Shown here piece after piece: positions 8,573 through 18,027 of a DNA stretch of 32,088 bases; positions within the stretch are counted from its first letter, which is position 1, and each line of letters begins with the position of its first letter. Both the position numbers and the translations under genes were made by a program. Location of the stretch: positions 1 through 32,088 of the forward strand of contig PKTW01000150.1 in assembly GCA_002868955.1 (NCBI GenBank), written 5' to 3'. The notes beneath the pieces are model-generated. The model was not told the DNA's origin. It saw only the letters and a list, made by a program, of their open reading frames with translations, and searched no databases. The DNA is from Desulfobulbaceae bacterium (GTDB lineage: Bacteria > Desulfobacterota > Desulfobulbia > Desulfobulbales > BM004).

Positions 8573-9865
8573 ATGAATCTTCGAAAAATAGCATATGTAA
8601 GCGGCCTGGCTTTATTTCTGGGCTTTTTGTTCTCCTCCATGGCTCAGGCACGGGTCTACCTTGATATAACCTCCCCTGATTTCCGCAAGGTTCCCTTTGC
8701 TGTCCCTTATTTCACTGATAAAAACAATCCTGACAGAATTGACAAGGCTGATCGGGACATGACAGCCCTGCTTACAAAAGCCCTCGAATTCCATGGTTTT
8801 ATTTCAGTGGTTCCACCGGACAAATATGGCGGCTACACGAACATCGATTGGTCCAAGCTGGGCGTTGATTTCGCTATCATCACCGATTACAAAACCTCAG
8901 GAGAGACCATGTATTTTGAGTTCAGGCTGATTGATGTAGCTGAGGACAAAATGCTTATCGGCAAACGCTACAAGGGCTCTCCGGACATTCGGGATAAAAT
9001 GATACTGCGGTTTTGTGATGAGGTCATTTACCAGCTCACCGGCGAACCGGGCATCAGCATGTCTAATATAACTTTTGCTTCAGACGTACCCGGCGATTAT
9101 AAGGAAATTTTTGTCTCAGATGTTCTGGGCAGGAATATCAAGCAGATAACAAAGCACAAAAACTTGACGGTCTCTCCTAAATTCTCCCCTGACGGCAAAC
9201 TGCTTGCCTATACGACCTATCACCCAGGAAACCCGAATCTTTATATCACTGACTGGCAGGAAGCTAAAACCACCAAGGCCATTTCCCGCCGTCCCGGGCT
9301 CAATCTTGCACCTGCCTGGTCCCCTGACGGTAAAAACATGGCCATTACCCTCAGTAAAGACGGCAATCCCGATCTCTACCTGATAAATATCAATGGCACC
9401 ATTCTCGAAAGATTAACAAACAATACCGGTATAAATGTTTCCGCGGACTGGTCCCCGGATGGCAAACATATTACCTTTGTCTCCGACCGCAGCGGCACGC
9501 CGCAAATTTATATCATGAATGTGAAGACAAAATCTGTTAGACGTATTACCTTTAAGGGGAATGACAATACAGAGCCAAGCTGGTCTCCTGATGGCGAATG
9601 GATTGCTTACTCTGGGCTGTATGAAGGACAATACCAGATCTTCATAATAAAACCTGAGGGAGGACAGGCCCTGCAACTCACATGGCTTCGAGATGATCAT
9701 GAATCACCTTCATGGTCGCCGGATTCGAGACAGGTTGTATTTAGCCGCCGCCATAATAATGACAGGGACATCTGTACGGTCTTCAAAAACGGCACAGGCT
9801 TTCGCACCCTGTTCCAGCTTGAAGGCCACCAGTCATCACCTGAATGGTCAAGAAGAATGGATTAA
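8573..9865 (+). CDS. tolB: TolB, periplasmic beta-propeller protein
   Basis: A 430-residue secreted protein with a signal peptide (residues 1-26, ending in SMAQA), an N-terminal alpha/beta domain, and a beta-propeller built of repeats with the recurring motif WSPDGK (seen around SPKFSPDGK, PAWSPDGK, ADWSPDGK, PSWSPDGE and PSWSPDSR). Length is typical of TolB. It normally binds Pal and TolA in the periplasm. It follows tolA by 21 nt. Confidence 0.94.
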   Translation: MNLRKIAYVSGLALFLGFLFSSMAQARVYLDITSPDFRKVPFAVPYFTDKNNPDRIDKADRDMTALLTKALEFHGFISVVPPDKYGGYTNIDWSKLGVDFAIITDYKTSGETMYFEFRLIDVAEDKMLIGKRYKGSPDIRDKMILRFCDEVIYQLTGEPGISMSNITFASDVPGDYKEIFVSDVLGRNIKQITKHKNLTVSPKFSPDGKLLAYTTYHPGNPNLYITDWQEAKTTKAISRRPGLNLAPAWSPDGKNMAITLSKDGNPDLYLININGTILERLTNNTGINVSADWSPDGKHITFVSDRSGTPQIYIMNVKTKSVRRITFKGNDNTEPSWSPDGEWIAYSGLYEGQYQIFIIKPEGGQALQLTWLRDDHESPSWSPDSRQVVFSRRHNNDRDICTVFKNGTGFRTLFQLEGHQSSPEWSRRMD

Positions 9866-9892
9866 CATAATTTAATATTGATGAGGACATCC

Positions 9893-11008
9893 ATGAAACG
9901 AGCAGTTTTATATTCCGTAGTGCTTTTCAGTTTTACAACCCTGCTGATCCAGTGTGTTGCCACGCAGCAAGACGTGGAATACACCAATGTCAAAGTACGC
10001 AAAATGGACACGAAAGTTGACGATATTAATAAGGAAATAGAGGACCTGAAGAAACAGACGGTGCAAAGCGTACAGGCCCGCCAGGCTGAAACCGGCGACC
10101 GTCTTGATTATCAGCAGTCAGAAATACTGCGGCTGCAGGGCCAAATTGAAGAGAACAATTTTCTCATGCAGCAAATACAGGAAGAAAACAAGGAACTGAA
10201 AAAGCTGCTGTTAACACGTTTGGATAGTTCTGAACAGGACAGGTCGGAGGAAATCAACAGGCTCAATGAGCGGTTGGCACTGGCTGATGAACAATTGCAA
10301 AAAGCCATGGAACGTATTGCTTATGCCGAGGACGAAATCATGGCTATCAAGGAAGCCCGCAGTCATGAAGCATCGCAACGGGCCATGGAAGCTGCCCAGC
10401 GAGCACGGGAGGCAGAGAGAAAGGCGAGAATGACTGATCAGGAAGTCAAAACGGAGCCACGGCAAATTACGCCTGATAGTTATAAAATTGATGTCAGCAG
10501 CCAGAACATTACCGCACCATCCGTCGATGAAAAAGAAGCCCAAGATGTTGAGCCGCCAGCCGCGGTGAAAACTGCAGCACCTCCACCACCTCAACCAGCT
10601 CAACCACCTTCACCACCTTCACCACCGCCGCCAACCGTTGCTAATTCCTATGAGCAGGGCATGAACCTTTTCAAGCAAAAAAAATACAGGGACGCCTATA
10701 ATAGTTTTGCTGAATACCTCGGTAAAAATCCTTCAGGTTCCAAGGCTGTCGATGCCCGCTATTATGCTGCAGAAAGTCTTTATGAAGACAAGGATTATGA
10801 GCTGGCCATCCTGGAATTTCAGAAGGTGATTATAGAGCACTCAAAGCATGAACTGGCACCCAAGGCCTTATACCGGCAGGGACTCTCCTTTGAAAAGATA
10901 GGTGATCCGGAAACAGCCCGCATTGTGTATAACAAGCTTGTTGATACCTATCCCAAGAGTGCAGAAGTTGCATCTGCAAAAACCAGGCTTGAATCATTGA
11001 AGAGATAA
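9893..11008 (+). CDS. cpoB: CpoB/YbgF-like Tol-system protein, predicted lipoprotein
   Basis: A 371-residue envelope protein with a lipoprotein-type signal (TTLLIQC), a long coiled-coil region (about residues 30-180, heptad-rich), a Pro-rich linker (about 220-245, repeated PPSPP), and a C-terminal TPR domain (about 250-371, with SYEQGMNLFKQKKYRDAYNSF). CpoB/YbgF coordinates Tol-Pal with peptidoglycan synthesis. ATG at 9893 is chosen because GAGG is 6 nt upstream; in-frame ATG 9881 and TTG 9878 are weaker. In most genomes pal lies between tolB and this gene. Here it is absent, and this protein itself carries the lipid-anchor signal. Confidence 0.85.
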   Translation: MKRAVLYSVVLFSFTTLLIQCVATQQDVEYTNVKVRKMDTKVDDINKEIEDLKKQTVQSVQARQAETGDRLDYQQSEILRLQGQIEENNFLMQQIQEENKELKKLLLTRLDSSEQDRSEEINRLNERLALADEQLQKAMERIAYAEDEIMAIKEARSHEASQRAMEAAQRAREAERKARMTDQEVKTEPRQITPDSYKIDVSSQNITAPSVDEKEAQDVEPPAAVKTAAPPPPQPAQPPSPPSPPPPTVANSYEQGMNLFKQKKYRDAYNSFAEYLGKNPSGSKAVDARYYAAESLYEDKDYELAILEFQKVIIEHSKHELAPKALYRQGLSFEKIGDPETARIVYNKLVDTYPKSAEVASAKTRLESLKR

Positions 11009-11023
11009 GCAGGAAACTCTTTC

Positions 11024-12280
11024 CTATTCACCCTGCCTCAGACTCGCATCTATTTCTTGATTGCTGCTGCCCCAAGGGGCAATGCGAATAAGCAGGAGCA
11101 TGCCCGGCAGTGCTACCAGGGCACAAACAATATAAAAGCCGCTCCAGCCAAGATATTCTGCCATATAGCCTGTAATAGCTGCAGCAACTGTGCCTGGAAT
11201 TGCCATAAGGCTTGTCATCATGGCATACTGGGTGGCAGTAAACCGCTTATTCGTCTGCACAGCCATGTAACTGGCATAGGCCGCCTGCCCCAGACCCGTG
11301 GCCAGAAATTCAAATGTTACAATCCCTGTGAGAAGAACGTGATTTTTGCCGACGACAACCAGGAGTGCAAAGCAGGCCGTTGAAATTGCCTGGAGAATGC
11401 CAAAAACCCAGAGTGAATTTGCGATTCCGAGCCGAATCATAACGATTCCGCCCAAAAAGGCCCCGCCAAACAGGGCAAACATCCCAATGCCCTTGACAAT
11501 GACGAAATACTCCTGCTTGGTAAATCCCATCTTCAGAATAAACGGGATGTTCATGGCCCCGGCCATGTTGTCCCCTATCTTGTAAAGTAAAATGAAGATA
11601 AGCACCCACCAGGCGCCGCCGCGGCTGAAAAATTCGCGAAAAGGCTCAATGACCGCCTCCTGAAGGGTTTGAGGAGCAGCTACCCCAGTATCGGGCTCAG
11701 ATACGATCAGGGTTGTTATGATTCCTATACCCATCATGAGACTCAACACCAGATGCACATTGGGATAGCCGATACTGTCGGACAGGAGAAATGCCGTCCC
11801 TGTTGAGGCAAACATGCCAAAACGCCAGGCATTCATCCATATTCCTGTGCCAAAGCCGAGTTCTTCGTCTGTCAGATATTCGCGCCGAAAGGCGTCCAGG
11901 ACTATATCCTGGGATGCGCTGAAAATGGCTATACAGAAAGCGACCACAGCCATCATTTTCAGGGATTTTGTCGGATCAAGTTGCCCCATTGCGGCAATGA
12001 GGATGAGCAAACCAGTCTGGGTCATGAGCATCCAGGCGCGCCGCCTGCCGAGAAAAGGCGGGGTGACACCGTCCATGACAGGCGACCAGACAAATTTCCA
12101 GGTGTAAGGCAAGGCAACTGCTGAAAAAAGACCAATGGTGCCGAGGTCGATATTGGCATCGGTGAGCCAGAGTTTGAGAACATCACGCACAATATAAAAT
12201 GGAAAACCGGATGCAAAACCGAGTGTAAACATGGCGAGCATCTTCGGGGAAAGAATAATTTTAATTGTGCTCCTGGACAT
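11024..12280 (-). CDS. AmpG-like MFS permease
   Basis: A 418-residue inner-membrane protein with about 12 hydrophobic segments and the AmpG-type sequence FTLGFASGFPFYIV...LKLWL near the start, then GRRRAWML between helices 2 and 3, and SQDIVLDAFRREYL. AmpG proteins import anhydro-muropeptides for cell-wall recycling. The substrate of this copy is not certain, since the family also includes other transporters. It is convergent with the tol operon, with only 15 nt between stop codons and no clear terminator. Confidence 0.8.
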   Translation of the reverse strand: MSRSTIKIILSPKMLAMFTLGFASGFPFYIVRDVLKLWLTDANIDLGTIGLFSAVALPYTWKFVWSPVMDGVTPPFLGRRRAWMLMTQTGLLILIAAMGQLDPTKSLKMMAVVAFCIAIFSASQDIVLDAFRREYLTDEELGFGTGIWMNAWRFGMFASTGTAFLLSDSIGYPNVHLVLSLMMGIGIITTLIVSEPDTGVAAPQTLQEAVIEPFREFFSRGGAWWVLIFILLYKIGDNMAGAMNIPFILKMGFTKQEYFVIVKGIGMFALFGGAFLGGIVMIRLGIANSLWVFGILQAISTACFALLVVVGKNHVLLTGIVTFEFLATGLGQAAYASYMAVQTNKRFTATQYAMMTSLMAIPGTVAAAITGYMAEYLGWSGFYIVCALVALPGMLLLIRIAPWGSSNQEIDASLRQGE

Positions 12281-12635
12281 GGTAAGAATATATAAGTGCT
12301 ATTACTCTGTAGGTTTTTTTAAAATTCCCAGGTGTAGGTGCTTTCAAGTTTTGGTTGCACGATTTATAAAATGCAAGTTGCTGAGAAGTTTGGCATTTCA
12401 ACCAGTCTGAACACGGAACGTCTTAGTTTGAAATGCAGCGCAGCAGGCCGTAGAATTTGAAAATAACTTCGTCCGCTAGTAAAAGCTTTCACTCAAATTT
12501 ACACTGAAAATGCGTTATCATAACCTGCAGGTTTTCATACTGCCATGGTTTATAACAAAACATGCAATGCCTTAGCAGTTTTGCACTGAAAACGGAAGAA
12601 AAGAATAAAACAAAGATGTCAGGAAACCCTGTCCC
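12281..12635. other. Non-coding gap between divergent ampG-like and tlyA-like genes
   Basis: No gene, repeat or RNA is recognised. The two flanking genes point away from each other, so both promoters should lie here, but no strong consensus site stands out. Confidence 0.5.
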
Positions 12636-13385
12636 ATGAAAATACGCCTTGATAAACTGCTGCTGGAAAAAAACCTGGCCCCAAGCAGACAGAAGGCCCA
12701 GGCCATGATTGCAGCAGGGCAGGTCATGGTAAATAACAGGCTTGCTGATAAATCGGGTACACTCGTAGAAGATTCCGTAACCATTGCGGTCAAGCAATCA
12801 TGTCGTTATGTCAGCAGGGGCGGCTATAAGCTTGAGGCAGGCCTTGAGTATTTCAGGATTAAACCTGAAGGGCTTGTCTGCCTTGACATAGGTGCTTCCA
12901 CTGGAGGCTTCAGCGATTGTCTCCTGAAAAATGGGGCCGCAAAAATCTATGCTGTTGATGTGGGGTATGGCCAACTGGCCTGGGAGCTGCGCCAGGATCC
13001 CCGGCTTGTGGTAATGGAGCGCACCAATGCCCGTTATCTTACAGCTGAAAATTTTGCCGACCTGATTGATTTGGCTGTTATTGATGCCTCCTTTATTTCG
13101 CTTAAATTGCTTATCCCACCATTACTGCCATTATTCAGAAAGCAGGTTTCAATCCTGGCCCTGATAAAACCTCAATTTGAGGTAGGCCGCGGCAAGGTCG
13201 GTAAAAGAGGGGTTGTACTTGATCCTGCTTTGCACCAGGAAGTTATCGATGAAATAGTAGCTTTTTGCAAAACTCTGGGATTACAAAGCCACGGTGTTAC
13301 CCCCTCCCCTATCCTGGGGCCCAAGGGCAACAAAGAATTCCTCATTCACCTGGTTTCAGATCCGGGATCTGCGGGAACAAACTAA
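12636..13385 (+). CDS. TlyA-family rRNA 2'-O-methyltransferase / hemolysin-like protein
   Basis: A 249-residue protein with an N-terminal S4 RNA-binding domain (residues 1-60, MKIRLDKLLLEK...RQKAQAMIAAGQV) and an FtsJ/Rossmann methyltransferase domain (from about 80, SAM motif LDIGASTGGFSDCLL, then YAVDVGYGQLAWEL). The family includes TlyA, which methylates the ribose of 16S and 23S rRNA; the label hemolysin is historical. Length is typical. A weak AGGAAA ribosome-binding site precedes the ATG. It lies 14 nt before the DUF3047 gene. Confidence 0.88.
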   Translation: MKIRLDKLLLEKNLAPSRQKAQAMIAAGQVMVNNRLADKSGTLVEDSVTIAVKQSCRYVSRGGYKLEAGLEYFRIKPEGLVCLDIGASTGGFSDCLLKNGAAKIYAVDVGYGQLAWELRQDPRLVVMERTNARYLTAENFADLIDLAVIDASFISLKLLIPPLLPLFRKQVSILALIKPQFEVGRGKVGKRGVVLDPALHQEVIDEIVAFCKTLGLQSHGVTPSPILGPKGNKEFLIHLVSDPGSAGTN

Positions 13386-13399
13386 AAAGAGAAAAATCC

Positions 13400-14074
13400 A
13401 TGTCCAGACTCATTGCGGTCTTATTTATACTTCTTACAATCCCCTCCGGCATACTGGCTGAGAATTTAACAGCAACACCGGAGTGTGAAATTGTCATTGA
13501 TGATTTTGCCAATGGCATCAAGCCCGACTGGAAGACCAAATCATTCAAAGGAACAACAGAGTACACCTGGATCAAAGAGGAGAACAGAGCGTATGTCAAG
13601 GCAACCAGCAGGGGCACGGCCTCCGGACTCTATTACGAGATTGAGTTTGATCCACAGCAGTACCCTTACCTCTCTTGGCAGTGGGAGGTGGACAATATCA
13701 TTGCCAGTGGCGATGCCTCACGGAAATCAGGTGATGATTATGGAGCCAGAATCTATGTTATCTTCCCCTCCTTTTTCTTCTGGAACACCAAGGCAATAAA
13801 TTATATCTGGGCCAACAAGTTGCCGAAAGAACAGGCTGTGCCGAACCCGTATACTTCTAATAATATTATGATCAGTGTTGAATCCGGCCGAGCCGAGGTC
13901 GGCAAATGGATTACAGAAACAAGAAATATTTATGAAGATTACAAGCGGTTCTTTGGTAATGAACCGCCAAAGGTCGGTGCCATTGCAATAATGACCGACA
14001 CCGATAATACCGGGGAAAGTGCTTCAGCAGGGTACGGACCGATAGTACTGTGTAGCCGCGATCCGCAAAAATAA
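13400..14074 (+). CDS. DUF3047 domain protein with signal peptide
   Basis: A 224-residue predicted periplasmic protein. A signal peptide is clear (residues 1-20, ending in SGILA). The rest matches the pattern I know for DUF3047: an early IDDFANGIKPDWKTKSFKG segment, SWQWEVDN, DDYGARIYVIFPS, and a late IAIMTDTDNTG. The function of the family is unknown to me. ATG at 13400 is chosen because it begins the signal peptide; the frame is open further upstream into tlyA but without homology. It is probably co-transcribed with the tlyA-like gene. Confidence 0.75.
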   Translation: MSRLIAVLFILLTIPSGILAENLTATPECEIVIDDFANGIKPDWKTKSFKGTTEYTWIKEENRAYVKATSRGTASGLYYEIEFDPQQYPYLSWQWEVDNIIASGDASRKSGDDYGARIYVIFPSFFFWNTKAINYIWANKLPKEQAVPNPYTSNNIMISVESGRAEVGKWITETRNIYEDYKRFFGNEPPKVGAIAIMTDTDNTGESASAGYGPIVLCSRDPQK

Positions 14075-14219
14075 AGTTTTTTCTTCATTTATTCATCAAG
14101 AACTGATTTGACTTGATGACCTTATGGTGCTATACATTTGTGCAATAAAAAACCGTTTTAAAAAGTCTGATGATGAGCAGACAGATCAACCTAAAAAAAC
14201 TTTCAGGAAGAGTTTTACT

Positions 14220-14690
14220 ATGAAGACTACGACTTTCCAAAGGCTATTTCTTGGTACTGTTGTTGCCCTGTTTATTGTGTCACTCTCTGCAACCGGCATA
14301 GCAGCAGAATATGTCAGTGTAACAAAAGACGGCGTGAACATGCGTTCTGGGCCTGACACCACGAACAACGTGGTCTGGCAGGTTTTTCAAAGCTATCCAC
14401 TTGAAGTTATAAGAAGGGAAGGCAAATGGGCCTACGTTGTTGACTTTGAGGGAGACAAAGGGTGGATTTACGAAACCCTCATCTCAAGTAAAAAAACCGT
14501 TATCGTAAATGTTGAAACCGGCAATATGCGCTCTGGTCCAAGCACGAGCGATTCTATTATCGCCATAGTCAAAAAAGGTGTGGTTTTTGAAGTGCTGGAG
14601 ATAAAAGGCGACTGGATAAAAGTCCGCTACAAAAATGAAATTACGGGCTGGCTGTATAACTCTCTGCTTTGGCCCAGCAACCCCAGGTAA
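14220..14690 (+). CDS. Secreted protein with two bacterial SH3 domains
   Basis: A 156-residue protein with a signal peptide (about residues 1-29, ending in GIAAE) and two SH3b domains in tandem, each opening with the typical GVNMRSGPDTTNNVVWQV or GNMRSGPSTSDSIIAIV and closing with GWIYE or GWLYN. Such domains usually bind cell-wall peptides or act as extracytoplasmic adaptors. ATG at 14220 is supported by AGGAAGAG just upstream. The gene stands alone, convergent with the helicase gene. Confidence 0.82.
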   Translation: MKTTTFQRLFLGTVVALFIVSLSATGIAAEYVSVTKDGVNMRSGPDTTNNVVWQVFQSYPLEVIRREGKWAYVVDFEGDKGWIYETLISSKKTVIVNVETGNMRSGPSTSDSIIAIVKKGVVFEVLEIKGDWIKVRYKNEITGWLYNSLLWPSNPR

Positions 14691-14778
14691 ATAAAAAATT
14701 CTCCCCTTCCCGTTTTCTTTTATCTTAAGCGAACGTCTGCCCCAAGAGATATACGCATTGGTCCTTCTTTTATACGGT

Positions 14779-17682
14779 TTAGCGCGAGAAGTCTACCGGT
14801 AAGCGAACAATGGAACCTGCCTTATTTTTAAAGAGAAGGTAACGGTTTTCCAGCCCGTACAGGAAAATATCCCGGGTAATTTTTACATCCTGGCGGCAGT
14901 AGCGTATTATTTCCTCCATCCTGCCTTCCTTATACCACTGGAGAGCCTGGAGTCCGTTGGCTGACTTTTTAATCCCCAGGGTATGCTCGGCCAGACGATC
15001 AAGACTCAAGCGGTATCCCAGCCTGTTGGTAATCTTCTCCATGATATCCAGTGTCGGCAGTGTTGCGAGATTGAATAGCGAATACGCTGAGAGCACCTTG
15101 TTATCAAAGCGCTTGTTGTTAAAGCCGACCACCAGGTCAAATGTCTGGAGATCATTGATCAGGGCCGGGATATCCTTCTCAAGGTAAGTTTTAAAGCTGT
15201 CTGATACTGAGTCGTAGAGAATTGCTACAGAGATACCCATCCTGTCAGCCCGGTGCCAACCGCCGACTTCTGCGGCACTCCGCTGGGTCTCAACATCAAA
15301 GACGCCATAGCGTGCCGGCGGCTCAGCCTTGGCTATTTTCTTTTCAGGCCCTGCTGCCCTGAATTCTTGCGGTATACTTCTTGCTGTTTGGATGCGGCCA
15401 TCTGCGGCTGTTTTGTTTTGCAACAGGGCCGCAAGGATCTCCAGGGCGGACTGCTTATCTATCGGCCTGTTGCCTGAGCCGCATTTCGGGGAATGCACAC
15501 AGGATGGACAGCCAAGTTCACAGGGACAGCCGCTGATCGTTCTTTGTGTCAGGTGCAGGAGTTCCTCAATTTTTTCAAAGGCCTTGCGAGCCAGCCCTAC
15601 CCCACCGGGATAACCATCGTAAATAAAAACCGCAGCTTTCGAGAGCTGTTCATGGAATGGATGGGCAATACCCCCGACATCATTGCGGTCGCAGAGGACC
15701 AGCAGAGGAAATATGGATATTGCCCCATGCTCGAGAGCATGGATACCACCCATGAAATGATACTGCTCGCGCTCGATGCGCTTCTGCACTGCTTCCGGTA
15801 TTTCAATCCACAAACCTTCTGTTTCAAAGACCAGGGGCGGGAGATCAAGCTGCTCCCTGCTGATCAGTTTCTGTCCTGCCACCAGCCGCCGCTGAAAACC
15901 GGTCACAGTATCGGTAACCCGGAGAAACCCAAAGGACACTCGGAAATTATGCATTTCTGCTGATTCGTAAGTTTTAAGGATTTCCGTGGTCTTGTTGCCC
16001 ATGGTCCGGGTGAAATAATTGACGTTCTTCCTGACAGCGGTTACCTCATGGGATTCAAGATCAAGGTCGGTTATAAGCCAGGTCTTGCCGCGGTGCAGGT
16101 AGACCGCCCCGGGATGACATTCCTTGAAACAGCGCATGAAATCTATTTCACCCAGCGCACTTCCGTCAGTATTGTTGCGGATAACAAATGTCTGCCCGGT
16201 GCCCCGCAGATCCACCTCCCGGTGCGGATACTTCCGAGACCCTACCCAGTAGTTTTCATCTGCGGTCAAAAGCAGAGATGCTTCCGCAACAAGTTCATTC
16301 ACCACTTCAAGCACAGCAGCATCCTGAACCAGGCGTTCATCTGTCTTTATGGGTTGTTCAGCCGCAGCACAGATAAGATGCCGCTTGACGATTGTTTTGT
16401 TTAAAGGATTCAAGACAGTTGCTTCAACCTCACGGCTGAAAAAATCCTGCGGGTTACGCATGAAATGCTGATCCAGGCTATCTTCAAGCGCAACCAGGAT
16501 AATAAGAGATTCATTCTGCTTGCGCCCCACCCTTCCACCGCGCTGCCAGGTTGTCATAATGGTACCCGGATATCCGACCAGGATACAGATATCCAGATCG
16601 CCAATATCTATTCCCAATTCCAGCGCGCTGGTGGCTATGACGCCAAGCAGCGACCCATTTGACAGCCGGGCTTCAATCTCCCGCCGTTCTTCCGGCAGAT
16701 ATCCGGCCCGGTAGGAAGTCAGCTTGTTCGACAATTTGCCTAAACGCTGTTGTGTCCAGATGGAAACCAGTTCTGTAAGCTTTCGTGACTGTGTGTAGAC
16801 AATGGTGCGCAGCCCTCGTTTCAAGCTTGCTTCGATCAATTGACTGGCTGCGGTTGCAGCACTATCCAATGGATTTAAGAAAATAAAATTCCTTTTTGCC
16901 CGTGGGGCCCCTGATTTGCTGATAACCGTTGCCTCTTCACCGAGAAGATCGCGGGCCAATTCATCCGGATTTGCCACTGTAGCCGACGAAAGGATAAACT
17001 GAGGCCTGGAGCCATAATAGGCGCATATGCGTTGCAATCGCCGCAAGACCCAGGCCATGTGTGAGCCAAAAATCCCCCGGTAGGTATGAACCTCATCTAA
17101 AATGACGTGGGTCAACCGGGCAAAAAAACCGGACCAGGCGGAATGGTATCCCAGCATTGAAAGATGCAGCATATCAGGATTGCTTATGAGAATATTGGGC
17201 GGCCTGTCCCGAAGTTTTTTCCGCTTGTAGGCAGTTGTGTCACCGTCATAAATCGCCGCTGACGGCACTAATTCTTCCGGAAGCATGGAAGCCAGTTCCT
17301 GGATTGCGCGCAGCTGGTCCTGGGCCAGGGCCTTTAAGGGAAAAAGATAAAGGGCCGTGGAATCAGGAGCCCGCATGATCTGCTCAAACACCGGCAGGTT
17401 ATAAATCAAACTCTTACCACTGGCAGTGGGTGTTGATACAATGACATTTTCTCCCCTGCGCACTGCATCGGTGGCGCTTGCCTGATGCTGATATAATGCA
17501 TCTATCCCCATCTCTTTAAGTGCTTCTTCCAGGGCCAGGGGCCAACCGATCCTGTTTTTTCCAAAAACTGCAGGATGGGCTGCCAGTTTCTCATGGTGCA
17601 CCACCTGCTGGCCTAAACGGGGAGAAGATTTCAGGGCAGTGAGATAGTCTGCTACAGATTTATTTTCTTTGAGATCATCCAT
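14779..17682 (-). CDS. DEAD/DEAH helicase fused to DEDDy exonuclease (MrfA-MrfB-like fusion)
   Basis: A 967-residue protein counted from the ATG at 17682. Residues about 50-420 form a superfamily 2 helicase: Walker A TPTASGKS (85-92), DEVH box (196-199), SSAT (motif III), and GGRVGRKQ (motif VI). A DUF1998-type region follows with a four-Cys cluster (CPCELGCPSCVHSPKCGSG), as in Bacillus YprA/MrfA. The C-terminal about 170 residues are an RNase H-like exonuclease with YGVFDVET, FNNKRFDNKVL and YCRQDVKITRD, as in YprB/MrfB. In Bacillus these are two genes acting together in mitomycin-damage repair; here they are one chain. The frame stays open to 17802, but those residues look untranslated. No good ribosome-binding site fixes the start. 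Confidence 0.88.
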   Translation of the reverse strand: MDDLKENKSVADYLTALKSSPRLGQQVVHHEKLAAHPAVFGKNRIGWPLALEEALKEMGIDALYQHQASATDAVRRGENVIVSTPTASGKSLIYNLPVFEQIMRAPDSTALYLFPLKALAQDQLRAIQELASMLPEELVPSAAIYDGDTTAYKRKKLRDRPPNILISNPDMLHLSMLGYHSAWSGFFARLTHVILDEVHTYRGIFGSHMAWVLRRLQRICAYYGSRPQFILSSATVANPDELARDLLGEEATVISKSGAPRAKRNFIFLNPLDSAATAASQLIEASLKRGLRTIVYTQSRKLTELVSIWTQQRLGKLSNKLTSYRAGYLPEERREIEARLSNGSLLGVIATSALELGIDIGDLDICILVGYPGTIMTTWQRGGRVGRKQNESLIILVALEDSLDQHFMRNPQDFFSREVEATVLNPLNKTIVKRHLICAAAEQPIKTDERLVQDAAVLEVVNELVAEASLLLTADENYWVGSRKYPHREVDLRGTGQTFVIRNNTDGSALGEIDFMRCFKECHPGAVYLHRGKTWLITDLDLESHEVTAVRKNVNYFTRTMGNKTTEILKTYESAEMHNFRVSFGFLRVTDTVTGFQRRLVAGQKLISREQLDLPPLVFETEGLWIEIPEAVQKRIEREQYHFMGGIHALEHGAISIFPLLVLCDRNDVGGIAHPFHEQLSKAAVFIYDGYPGGVGLARKAFEKIEELLHLTQRTISGCPCELGCPSCVHSPKCGSGNRPIDKQSALEILAALLQNKTAADGRIQTARSIPQEFRAAGPEKKIAKAEPPARYGVFDVETQRSAAEVGGWHRADRMGISVAILYDSVSDSFKTYLEKDIPALINDLQTFDLVVGFNNKRFDNKVLSAYSLFNLATLPTLDIMEKITNRLGYRLSLDRLAEHTLGIKKSANGLQALQWYKEGRMEEIIRYCRQDVKITRDIFLYGLENRYLLFKNKAGSIVRLPVDFSR

Positions 17683-17795
17683 GTGGTAGTTGCTGCTATT
17701 TGTAAATTTCTCTGTAATGACAAGTATTTTGAATTGAATAGCGTCCGGGTTATATAGAAAGTATAAATATTTTATTCGATAATGTGTAAGAAAAA

Positions 17796-17815
17796 CTGGC
17801 AATCACTCCAGGTGC
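17796..17815 (+). repeat. Left 20-nt direct repeat of the island (putative att site)
   Basis: CTGGCAATCACTCCAGGTGC recurs at 24338-24357 in the same orientation with one mismatch (C to T at position 5). One copy lies beside the helicase gene and the other beside the pheA-tyrA gene, bracketing an accessory block with an integrase tail. This is what a tyrosine-integrase insertion leaves behind (attL/attR). The match is read directly; the att role is inference. Confidence 0.7.
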
Positions 17816-17855
17816 GAATCTTATATAACAAAAGTAAACAAAAGTAAAAACAAGT

Positions 17856-17896
17856 AAAGCCGAAGACCTATATTAGAACTGGGTTCTCGGCTTTTT
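17856..17896 (+). terminator. Hairpin terminator at island left end
   Basis: AAAGCCGA-AGACC pairs with GGTTCTCGGCTTT around a short loop and is followed by TTTTT. The arms also allow function on the opposite strand, downstream of nothing obvious, so it may instead be part of the element end structure. Confidence 0.6.
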
Positions 17897-17954
17897 CTGT
17901 GCCAAAAGTAAAAACAATGAAAATGAATGAAAAAGGGGGGTATTTATTGTAATT

Positions 17955-17985
17955 TGTTGACCAAATGTTGACCAAAATGTTGACC
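17955..17985 (+). repeat. Three TGTTGACC(AAA) direct repeats, candidate integrase arm sites
   Basis: TGTTGACC starts at 17955, 17966 and 17978, the first two followed by AAA. The same word starts at 24276 and 24288 near the other island end. Short direct repeats at both ends of an element, near its att sites, are what arm-type integrase binding sites look like. Confidence 0.55.
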
Positions 17986-17997
17986 TGCACCAAGGAC

Positions 17998-18027
17998 ATA
18001 AAAAACCCCGCCCGAAGGCAGGGTCGT
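17998..18027 (-). terminator. Rho-independent terminator, minus orientation
   Basis: Read on the - strand, ACCCTGCC-TTCG-GGCGGGGT forms a stem with a TTCG tetraloop followed by a T-run. Nearly the same hairpin sequence occurs on the + strand at 20337-20362, next to the third hairpin repeat. No minus-strand gene remains for it to end, consistent with deletion in this region. Confidence 0.6.

Noticed and set aside
17683-17802. N-terminal extension of the helicase gene
   Set aside because: The extra 40 residues do not resemble the family and would run into the att-like repeat.
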